Part shown: positions 55,440 through 64,000 of the stretch, piece by piece | How the letters are laid out: every line of letters starts with the position of its first letter | Numbering within the stretch: position 1 is the first letter of the stretch | From: Dastarcus helophoroides | Taxonomy: Eukaryota; Arthropoda; Insecta; Coleoptera; Bothrideridae | Assembly: GCA_028583605.1 (NCBI GenBank) | Contig: CM053327.1 | Location: forward strand, 2,542,001-2,606,000 | Reading direction: 5' to 3' | Length of the DNA: 64,000 bases | Position numbers and translations under genes: made by a program | Notes under the pieces: model-generated | Database searches by the model: none | What the model was told of the DNA's origin: nothing | The model's input: only the letters and a program-made list of their open reading frames with translations

Positions 55440-56845
55440 GCCCCAAGTGATGTAAAAAAAGATATTTAATTAAATATTGAAAGAAATTAAATTTTTTTAT
55501 CAAAAGCCAAACATTAGGTTCTCAAATACAGTTTTGTTCGAACAAGGTAAAATTTCAAAAAACCTCAAATACTATAAAAGGTTCAAGTAGGTCAAAATTA
55601 TGACATACCTAAAAACGGTGGAATTTTAAAAGGAGTATTTTTAAAACAAGAGTAAATTATAAAAGAAGGTTCAAATGGTAAAAAAAAACAAAAGGGGTCG
55701 AGATTCGGACAAAAAGTTCAAATTTTAAATTGTAGCTTTCAAAAAAAAAAAAACAAAATATCAAAGTTTCGAGAAAACATCAAAATTTAAAAAAATGTTT
55801 AAAATGAACAAAAATTGAACATTATGAAAAAGTTCAAAATTTTGGAATTTAACATTCTGAAAAAGATCCAAAAATTACAGAAAAAGTAAAAATTCTGAGT
55901 AAATTTTAAACAGGTTGATGTTTTTTAAGAACTTAGTAAATATTTTTAATAAGGTTGAAGGTTTAAAAAAAAAACGAATTTTTCACAAAAGTCCAAATTT
56001 TCAAAAAAAATTAAAAACAAAATAAAACTTTTAAAAACTGATCAGAATGTTTACAAAAAACCGAAATTATGAAAAAAGTCGAAATTTTTAGAGTCAAGGT
56101 TTGGAACAAAATATTACCCTTCCCCTCCACCCCTAAACAAAATGTTCAAGGAAAACGTTAAATTTGAAATAAAATTTACAAGAAAAACGTAAATTTTTGA
56201 CTAAAAATCAGGATTTTCTAAAACTGAAAATACTGTAAAGATCAAAATTTTGACAGAACCTAAATTTTAAAAAAGTCAAAATTGGCACAAGACTTAAGCA
56301 GCATTATTAAAGATAAAATATGAGAAAAAATATTTTTTTAGGAAATTGAATTTTTAAAAGCAAAATATATTGAAAAAAATCGATATTTTTAGGTCAATAT
56401 ATTAAAAAATAAATTAGAACTTTCAGAATTCAAAATTTACAAAAAACCGAAAATTTTGAGGAAAGGACGATATTCTGAAAATAAGTCAATATTTTTTAAA
56501 AAAGATGCATCTGAAAAATTAAAAAAAAATTTAAATCAAAATTTAAAAAAGTCAAAATTTATAAAACTATTTAAATCAAAGTGTTCGACAAATTGAAAAT
56601 TTTCAAAAGTACCTAATATTTTTCAAATATTAAAATTTACAAAAATATTAAAATTTCAGTAAAAAGCAAAAATTTTGAAGAAAAAATTGGATACAAAATT
56701 TGAAAGTACTTAGTCAAAATGTTGAAAGGATCAAAATTTTTAGAATGGGTTAAAATTTCGATAAAACATCAAAATGAAAAAAAAAAAAATAAAATTGTTA
56801 AAAACTAGAAACATCCAGATTTTGTAGTTGAGAACCCTCCACAAT
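55440..56845. repeat. A-rich low-complexity array
   Basis: aaaaagtcaaaattttgaaa-type blocks with A in excess on plus. No gene. It ends near 56850, where the strand bias reverses. Confidence 0.6.
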
Positions 56846-57690
56846 TTGCTGATTTTGGTTATTTTATATACATTACGACTTTTTTAAAAATGCCAACATC
56901 TTCAAAATGTTGATTTTTTTTTTCAAAATTTATTTATTTGAAAATTGCCTCCTTTTTTTAAATTTGACTTTGGAAATTGCCTTTGTTCAAGCTTGTGGTT
57001 TTTTAAGCTTCTTATTTTAGGATATGCCGAACTTCTTAAACTTTCGACATTTTAAGTGTGGACTTTTTCTAAAATTTTGTTTTGGAAAGTTTCGGCTCTT
57101 TCCAAAATCTTAAATTGTTTGAGCCTTTACCTACTTTTTTGATAACAACAACCTTTTTATATATTTTTTTATTTTTGAAGGTTGAATTTTTCAAAATTCC
57201 ACTTTTTTTCGAATATTTTTTTCTTTTTAAATGTTGATTTTTTAGAAGTTTTATGTTTACTAATTTGGATTTATTTCAAAGTTGGAGATTTTTTCCAAAT
57301 TAATGAAAATTTCAACTTTTCCTGAAAATTTCAAGATTTTTTGAAAATTCTAACTCTTTTGGACAATTTCGGTTATTTATGCTTTTGACATTTTTCATTT
57401 TAAATTATTTTACACAATTGCGATATTATTTCAGACTTTTAATATTTTCAGGTCTTCTTTAACAATTTTTATGTTTTGACTAAATTTGACTTTTTTAAAA
57501 TTTCGGCATTTTTTAAAAATTTGTAATTTATTTGAAAACTTTGACTTTCTTAAAAATTTCGAATTTTTTAAATTGCAGCCTTTTCAAAGTTCTTTTATTT
57601 AAAAATCTCAGCTTTTCTTTTAAATAAAACCATTTTTAAATTTGGCTTCCAAATTTCAAATTTTTTTAAATTTTGTGTCATTTGATGGTG
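56846..57690. repeat. T-rich low-complexity array
   Basis: tttcgacatttt and ttttgaaaatttc-type blocks with T in excess on plus: the mirror of the preceding array. No gene. Confidence 0.6.
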
Positions 57691-57694
57691 CGGA

Positions 57695-58800
57695 TATACT
57701 CGTTAATTGGATTCTTGCGATTTCTTAACATGTTCCATAGCTTTTTCTGTTAGCCATATAAGTCCCATTTCATGTCCAGTAGGATTGTTTGAGTTTAGTT
57801 ATACTCTCGTTCACACCGTTCCTGACAATTTTGTATTGTTTGTTTGCTCTTGTAGTTCAGATAGGCTTTTTTCTTCTCTGCAGCTAGTTTTTGACCTCAG
57901 GCGTAAACCAGGGTGTTTTGTGGTTTTTGTTGTTTGCGCTCACTTTGTGTGTTCCTAGAGCCCTTTTCGCAGCATGGATGAGATTTGATGATATTTTTTC
58001 CACGCCTCTTCTTCGCAGTTCGCTTCCTTTATTTTATTGTTTTGTGTCTTTTCTTGTATCTTTTTTGATATAGGTACTGCGTAGATTTGTCTATCAAGTA
58101 TTATAAGTTGAATTTTTTAATTTGGCTTTTGGTAGGTTTCATTCTTCCGCACTTGACAGTGATTCTCAATGTTGCTATCACTAGACTGTGTTGTGTCGCA
58201 GCTGATAGGGCTCTTATGTCTAGTATTTTTGTGGGGTAAATTTTTCTGTTTGTTGTAACGTAGTCGATTGTTGGTTTTCTTCCTGTCGTGTCCTCAAACG
58301 TGTATTTGTGATGATCTTTGTGTGAAAAGTTCTGTCGGAGGTGGAATGTTGTCTGCTGGTGTATTTAATATCTTTGATGTTGTCTTCGTATTTTTTGTTT
58401 ACGAGTAGGCAGATACCTGAAACAGCTCTTTTATCTTTGTTTTTACCGCTGTATAGTAAGATATAGTCCTGGTAGCTGGTGCTGTCTTTTTTGTTTCTGA
58501 TGAAGCGCGGAGGTCAAGATGGTGATTTCTTACCTCTATAAGATTTTCCTGGTTTTTGCTATTAAACGATGTGACATTCCAACAACCAATTCTTAGTGGT
58601 TTTGGTTTCCTAATTCGTTTTCTTTTCTCGCCAGGTCGCCATGATATTTTCTTGTCCTATCCGAGGCTTCCTTGTCAGTTCTGTGCGCAATGATTCTTTC
58701 ACCATCGACAGGCTGCTAATCTCACCTGTAAACTCTACTTTATCCGGTCTTGGGATCGGCAGCGATGTCCCATAAGCTACTCAATTCACCCATCAGACAC
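57695..58800 (-). mobile_element. RTE-like non-LTR retrotransposon, endonuclease fragment
   Basis: Minus-strand remnant of the APE-type (EEP) endonuclease that nicks the target for reverse transcription. From the top: PLRIGCWNVTSFNSK (58567-58595 and around; the conserved N), LDLRASSETKK with the catalytic glutamate near 58495, and then an internal deletion. The C-terminal half follows: KYTF, TTGRKPTIDYV near 58275 and HSLVIATLRI near 58165 (catalytic D and H). The start of the endonuclease-RT linker (AAEKKKAYLNYKSK) ends the copy near 57770. It overlaps in the linker with 25426-27755, so together the two fragments cover most of an RTE-like ORF. Frame breaks and the deletion make it inactive. 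Confidence 0.82.
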
Positions 58801-60459
58801 CCTAGGCGGAGTTAAGAGTATTTTGTTATTAATATATATTAGATTAATTTCGACTAGACTACAAGCATCTAAACGAGTATTTAAAAGAAAAGGTTAGTTT
58901 GTGACTAGTGTGGGTTAGAACTACGGTACTACTTTTTAGTTTTTACTTCTTTTACCAGCCTCATGACTGCTTAATTTTTTAATCATATACATATTATTGT
59001 CACTTTTAATTAAAAATTTATCATAAATTTTAAACGATTGAGTAAGCAAGTTATTCAATTTTATTATACTACCACCAATCAAATATAACCTTGTTTCACA
59101 CAGAGCCACTGACTTTCCAATTAATTAGTATTTACATTACCAGATATACCTGCTTAATATAAAAATACGCAGATGGGGATCTGGGCGGTTTGTTGCCATT
59201 TGAATATTTCATATTCATCAAAGCATTCCGGAAAAGGATGTATCTCCCAAAGCCATTCAATATGTGAGATCAAATTCTAAAAGCAGCTTTGTCATCTACC
59301 TTCCCTTCTCTTTGCCCCTGTAAAAATTCATAAAGGTATTATTGACATTATTGAAACATGTCGAAGCGTTCGAGTAAACATATACAACGTAGCTTTTTAT
59401 CAAAGTCGGAAAACTAGACGCGTTATTAAATCCCGACATTCTTGTCAAATGAAACACAAAAATCCCTGATGAAGCGAAGTCGGAAAATAACTTAATTTGT
59501 AGCTACATGAATTAATAACTGGAAGATGAAACTTTCGACGTAATATACTTACTAAATTGTGAAACTTAATTATAAATCGCATTTCCAGTTTAGAATAGTC
59601 AAGTTAAACTGTTTGGGAGAGGAAAAGCGATTTTGCAATTTTAATTTGCGAACTTTCTGAATTTCATTTCGTCCAAATTTGCTTGCAAGAAATTGGTGCA
59701 TTTAGATTTTCCATGTGGCTTTCAATGCAATATTTAAAGCTGAGTAGTGTTTTAGTAATTTCTTACGCATTTATATTTTTCAAAGGAGCTTTTCACTATA
59801 CTCATAGAAACCAGTGGTCTAAATAAAGTCATATTTAATTAATGCACTTTGTCCGGCCTTTTCATCAAGAGAATGGGATGAACGGTGTTTGCACATTTTG
59901 ATGCTTTAATCCAGCTTTTGCAAAGTTTATTGTATGCCTAATGGAGATATTATTTAAGTCAATTTTCAAGATGGTAAATTATTCAGACCAGAACAAACAG
60001 TATTAAGTCTTTAAGTAAGGAAGTTGGCATTTTAATCTCTTCGAGCGTTTTAGAATTGTGTGAGTAATTTTAATTTATACAGGAAAATAGATAAAACTTT
60101 AACTTGTCCAAAAACCAAGCTATAGCCTAAGTAGGGTAAAGCTTTGTAGCTCCTACAAATAGGCGGTGGTACGTCAAAGTTGTCTTTTTTGTTAAGAAAA
60201 GTAAGATAAAGAAAAAGAACCGATATAATCAATAGCAAACTAAATAGTTATTTGAAACGTTAACAACTTTGTTAAGAGTTCAGACTTCAAAAAGAATTTT
60301 CGGGAAAAAGATAAAATTCCGGAGAAGCGGCAACATAATTTTAAAAAATAGACAGCCTTGGAGACAGCCAACAGAAGTGAACACTTAATACTAGAAAATA
60401 TGTAATTCAGTTCAAACCCGCACAAGTAAGCAAGCCAAAATATTGGAAATATTTGACAA
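58801..60459. other. No recognisable gene
   Basis: 58801-59340 and 59520-60459 hold nothing I can name. At 59352-59363 ttgaaacatgtcg and at 59467-59490 cctgatgaagcg..cggaaaat resemble parts of a hammerhead-bearing terminal repeat but do not form one fold. Confidence 0.35.
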
Positions 60460-60640
60460 TAAATTCTATCAAACTGACCTACCTTTTTACAGATTGAATC
60501 AAATTTAATTTCCACTACAGAAAACTCGGAAACTTTAATATACAAGGAAGCTTCAATTGGCAAAGTAGTGCACAATTTAATGCCTAACTAACAATAAGAA
60601 AACAACCGAATTCTAATTCGTCTTGATTTAATTTAAAAAT
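60460..60640 (+). pseudogene. Penelope-like element fragment, inverted relative to the next
   Basis: acagattgaatcaaattta, atttccactacagaaaactc and gaattctaattcgtcttgat match, in order, the minus strand of 61440-61270. It is thus the coding segment before the GIY-YIG domain, in plus orientation. The switch to a minus-oriented terminal repeat occurs sharply at about 60640. Stops interrupt the frame. Confidence 0.7.
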
Positions 60641-60945
60641 TGAAATACAAATCTTATCCCCTGAAACCAAGAAAGATTAAAAAACCAGAAGACCAAGGTT
60701 GTTCTAATGCGTTTCGATAGCCAAGCTATCATTTTCAGAGATGCTATCACCTACTCCTAAAATTAACCCTTATATACTAAGAATATTCACTTCGTGCATG
60801 CATGATCGACTGCATCCGAACACGCATGCGCATCTAATCATACACGTTGCAGCGTCACAATTCCCTATCTATCAAACTTAACTCTTTTTAACAGAGATGA
60901 GTGGCCTAAAGGTCCAGGGCAACCATTCATAAGGTCACATGCATT
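60641..60945 (-). repeat. Penelope terminal repeat with degenerate hammerhead, family 1
   Basis: On plus: aatacaaatcttatcccctg, aaaccaagaaag, then the ribozyme zone 60692-60742. On minus the core reads CTGAAAA (one change from CTGAAGA), stem II GATAGC-TTG-GCTATC is perfect, and GAAA is intact (complement 60712-60715). It lies directly downstream of the GIY-YIG endonuclease remnant, which ties family 1 terminal repeats to a Penelope-like element. Confidence 0.78.
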
Positions 60946-61440
60946 TAACATAGAATTCTTATTTACTACTCTTAACAGTTTAATATAATTTTATATCCTG
61001 CAATCTAATTTAAAAGTATGTCGAGCCACACCTGACTTCTCAGTTCTTCCGTACCTCAAATGAGCCAAATGCTCCTGCAGTCGGATTTTAAGAAATCGTC
61101 TAGTCTGCCCAACGTTCTTATGAGGACAATCTTTACAGCAAATTTAATAAGTACCGGACTTGTACTTATACTCTACTTTATCCTTCAAACTATTCTTCTT
61201 TAAATAAACAAGTTGCAGCTGATTTTTAAAAGTGGCCATTTCCAGTTTTTTTTTTTTTTTAATAAATTCAAGACTATTTGGAATTCAATTGTTTTCTTTT
61301 TCTCAGCAGAATATTGTGAGGCTTTTAATTTTGCCCAACTTCGCTCATTTAGTCTTTCTTGTATCCCTAATAGTTTACGAGATCTCTGTAGTGGAAATCA
61401 AATTTTGTTCAATCTGTCTATTTGTGGTTTGAATGTTTGT
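60946..61440 (-). pseudogene. Penelope-like element: GIY-YIG endonuclease domain and upstream region
   Basis: On minus, from 61440: a lysine-rich segment (RLNKI, then LNERSWAKLKASQYSAEKKK), then KNSLKDKVEYKYKSGTY, a stop, ICCKDCPHKNVGQTRRFLKI, RLQEHLAHLRYGRTEKSG and VARHTFKLDCRI with a stop near 60998. GTY..VGQT is the GIY-YIG signature, and the arginine and glutamate-bearing helices follow at the usual distances. In Penelope-like elements this nuclease sits C-terminal to RT and cuts the target DNA. The RT itself is not present. The in-frame stop within GIY-YIG makes it dead. Confidence 0.82.
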
Positions 61441-62395
61441 ATCATGTGAAAACTAATCTAATATTTATTGGCAATAAAATACATTTTTATATGCTACAAT
61501 GCTAACAGTAAAATATACTTAACACATTAGGGCATGTTGGTAACAAGTTATGGTTAAGCGTAATGGTCACGCAAAATTACAAATTTGGCCCCCTCTCCAA
61601 AATTGTTCAACTCGCTTGAAGGAGTTTTCACTTCAAAAAGTTTTCCCTTGAAATTGTCTTTTTTAGTAAACTTGAAATTAAAACGCATTTTATTGAAGAA
61701 ATGACGTCTATTTTCAAAAATATTGAGTTTTTTCCAAAGTACTGATTTTATTTTCGACATTGCATCTTGACATTTGAGCCTTTTTTTAAATTTTTGTTCT
61801 AATCTTAACATTTTAACTTTAAATTTGGAACATCAGTTACCCATTCTATTCAAAATGTTCACATTTTTTATTAACTGTGACAGGAAATGTAAATTTCTAG
61901 TAATTTCAATATTTTCGTTTTTAAAATGTTCCCTTTAAATTTGAAATTTTGATTTTAATCCCGTTTGTACTCTAAACCAGAGATTTTAAGTTTAATTTTT
62001 TAATTCCAACTTTTTACTCAAAAATTTAAGTAATTTTTAAAACTCCGACTTAAAATTTGAAAGTCCAAATTTAAACTCACAATATCTGGAAATTTTTTGA
62101 GCAAAATTTCGTTAACTAATTTAAAAATTGAGTTTAAGGCCAAAACATTGAGCTTTAAAGCCGAGTATTTAATTACCAAAATTTAAAGCTTCCCGCTTAA
62201 AATCGGCAGGAAGACCATATGCTTCTTTCAAAATTGAACCGTGTCAAAAATCTACTATTTAAAGTGTAGCGGGCTTTTTTAGTAACAAAAGAAAACACAA
62301 GAAATTACAAAACTATACCAGAAAACTATAAGCAATTCAAAATGGTGTTCTTTATTTCTCGAAATTTCAACTTTTTCTCAATATTTGTGGTTGAT
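61441..62395. other. No recognisable gene
   Basis: AT-rich DNA; T-rich from about 61780. The minus ORF 61554-61811 has no known domain. Confidence 0.4.
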
Positions 62396-62397
62396 AC

Positions 62398-62445
62398 CAG
62401 TGTTTCCCGAACAGTTTGTCGCGGCACACAACTATGTCGCTATGG
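62398..62445 (+). mobile_element. Possible hAT transposon end
   Basis: ccagtgtttcccgaacag followed by tttgtcgcggcacacaac resembles the CAGTG-type terminal inverted repeat and the gcggcacac block common next to hAT-family ends. No partner end or transposase was found. Confidence 0.3.
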
Positions 62446-62559
62446 TTCCTCAGATATGTCAAATATTGAACTGACAAGGTATTTCTACCCAAAAATATAT
62501 TTTAAATTTTTGGAAACTTAATGTGCTGATATTTTTTTTAAGTTCAATTTAATTGCAAA

Positions 62560-63010
62560 AAGTAATCCTATTAGGCATTCAAAGTACTGCGAGAAGGATG
62601 CGGCAGCAAGGATATATGACGATAAACCGCCTTCTTGAACAAGGAGAGGTTGCAATTTTTGGAAAAAAATCCCTTAGGTAACTAGTTCCATAGTTTGAAG
62701 GTTTTATGGAAAAAAAAGTCTCCAGACAAAAGTCCTTACTGTGTCAAGCTGGACCGCACAGGAATTAGCTGCCTCCAACCAGCTTGTATGCCTCAAAAAT
62801 CTTGCCCTGTCAACTCCAAGCATAAAAACAGTATTCTAGTATTGGCCTAACTTTATTTTTGTATAGTGTGAGGAGCTAATGAGCTAAAAGGTAGGTTCTA
62901 AAAAGAAAACCCAGCTTCTGAGAGGCCATTATCTACCCAAGATAAGTTGGTGCTCGCATTCTCTCCTTGGATAGACAGTTTAAATCTCATCAGGAGAATT
63001 TTACCATTTA
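62560..63010 (-). mobile_element. CR1/Jockey-type non-LTR retrotransposon (family A), deleted 3' copy
   Basis: Minus-strand copy with the same 3' terminus (cctattaggcattcaaagta near 62567), the C-terminal tail (cactgtgtcaagctggaccg-type, near 62735) and the post-RT region from about 62810. A deletion at about 62807 removes the FYKYFHGRCS segment. No open frame of note remains. Confidence 0.8.
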
Positions 63011-63130
63011 TACATACTCGACCAATTCTGTCCTATAAAGTTACGTTCTTTAACTGGTCTTTTGCATAATTAATTGGAATTTATTCGTTTATGTAAACTC
63101 CTATAAAAAAAAATAATTCAGCCAAGAGCG
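63011..63130. other. Short spacer
   Basis: AT-rich DNA between the family A fragment and the family X end. Confidence 0.3.
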
Positions 63131-63531
63131 AGTTGGGTTTGCACAATTAGGGTTCCGTACCAATTACTATAGTAGATAGTCAATAGACCACATAAAATCA
63201 TTCTTACTTATTTATGAATTTGACATTTTATATATAAAATTGTCTATTTTCTAATATACACACTTTTTGCTACAATTAATCCAAATATTTATGAAGCTGA
63301 GACCTGCGTTAATAATGTCTCAGATAAAAAGCATTCATTCGCAATTTGCAATAAGTCAATGTCTAACACAGTTTATGAGATCGTCTCGGATCCCGCTAAA
63401 ATTTTCGATTACAGCTAAAATTATCGCGTTGCGTGAACTAGTGTTAACTCCGAAAATATTTATCTAAATGAAATAATATAACAGACAAATTTGATTTGCA
63501 TTCTATCCTTTAGCGAAATTAAGTGTTAATT
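63131..63531. mobile_element. Family X transposon, end fragment
   Basis: Left end agggttccgtaccaattact at 63147, as at 24529. 63280-63530 is the shared block (tatttatgaagctgag, gtctcagataaaaagcattc, atgagatcgtctcggatccc). Read on minus it resembles the C-terminus of a DUF4817-type transposase with stops. It is interrupted at about 63532 by the RTE-like element. Confidence 0.55.
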
Positions 63532-64000
63532 AAAAAAAAAAGTATTGCTGCATGGGTGAAACAACGTATGGAAAAGGCTAGAACAGCATTTATAAAAATG
63601 AGTACTGTCTTCAGAAGTCATGACCTGCCGCTGAAAACCAAAATCCTCGTACTGCAATGTTATAATTTTCCAGTTTTGCTCTACGGAGCGGAGGCTTGGC
63701 CACTCTCCGAAGCGTCATTGAAAAAACTTGAAGCGTTTGAGATGTGGTGCTATAGACACATCCTAAGAATCTCGTGGATCGACCATGTTACAAATAACAA
63801 AGTCCTACGCAGAATGGAGAAAGAATGCGAAATTACCGCCACAAGTAAAAAACATAAATTGGAATACCTGGGCCATATTATAAAAAACGAACAACGATAT
63901 GGCCTTTACCAACTAATACTGCAAGGAGAAGTGTGCGGTAAGAGAGGACCAGGACAAAGACAAATTTTATGGTTTCAGAACTTAAGAAAATGGTTTAACA
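63532..64000 (+). mobile_element. RTE-like retrotransposon, open RT C-terminal fragment, continues past the window
   Basis: A plus-strand frame without any stop from 63523 to the window end (over 150 codons). It encodes the post-RT region: QRMEKARTAFIKMSTVFRSH, CYNFPVLLYGAEAW, FEMWCYRHILRISW, VLRRMEKECEI, KLEYLGHIIKNEQRYGL and GKRGPGQRQILW. All these blocks are usual in RTE-type proteins of insects after the RT active site. The copy begins abruptly after a run of A, so it is 5'-truncated or inserted into the family X fragment. Being uninterrupted, it is younger than the copy at 25426-27755, and it belongs to a different subfamily. The RT core itself is not present. Confidence 0.88.

Noticed and set aside
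55264..55455. Plus ORF of 63 codons
   Set aside because: It lies across the family 4 palindrome and its hammerhead-like fold; there is no protein-like signal.
60240..60575. Minus ORF of 111 codons
   Set aside because: Overlaps, in antisense, a plus-strand Penelope-like fragment with clear homology to 61270-61440.

Overview
The window is eukaryotic, clearly AT-rich, almost free of host genes and packed with decayed transposable elements. The retroelement mix is insect-like: a Ty1/copia element, CR1/Jockey-type and RTE-type non-LTR retrotransposons, Penelope-like elements (PLEs), Tc1/mariner-like relics with a DUF4817-type helix-turn-helix, and the widespread insect end sequence with a ggttcc palindrome. 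I infer a large, repeat-rich insect genome, plausibly a beetle, but nothing here proves the order. No bacterial operons, rRNA or convincing tRNA genes were seen.

Layout. 0-6 kb: two copies of one CR1/Jockey-type family (family A) and a degenerate palindromic repeat. 6-12 kb: small duplications, a TE-derived ORF with DUF4780-like features and a long empty stretch. 12.3-12.7 kb: a frameshifted, coding-looking minus-strand segment of unknown identity. 13-17 kb: a nearly full-length but broken copia element on the minus strand, with short LTRs, primer-binding site, polypurine tract, gag zinc knuckle, protease, integrase, reverse transcriptase (RT) and RNase H. 18-23.5 kb: PLE terminal repeats, another family A copy and very AT-rich arrays. 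24.5-27.8 kb: an internally deleted Tc1/mariner-like transposon followed by a 5'-truncated RTE-like element. 29-40 kb: hammerhead-bearing palindromic insertions, a DUF4817-type transposase relic, family A, a TA-flanked MITE and a 1.55 kb element with about 250 bp terminal inverted repeats. 40-57.6 kb: long strand-asymmetric AT arrays, including a 390 bp tandem repeat, broken by small palindromic insertions and two minisatellites. 57.7-64 kb: an RTE-like endonuclease fragment, a PLE GIY-YIG endonuclease fragment, more family A and an open RTE RT fragment running off the window end.

The most interesting signal is a set of small elements, without any ORF, that carry hammerhead ribozyme motifs. 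At least four sequence families are present. Two copies have an uninterrupted catalytic core (45576-45618 minus, 47675-47735 plus). Three compact palindromic copies (about 0.25-0.55 kb) are flanked by 9-12 bp direct repeats that look like target-site duplications. One family is tied to a PLE because the same terminal sequence sits next to a GIY-YIG endonuclease remnant. The others could be non-autonomous PLE derivatives or retrozyme-like elements.

The elements do not form a pathway. The window is a record of nested insertion, inversion and decay, and no protein-coding gene of the host could be assigned with confidence.
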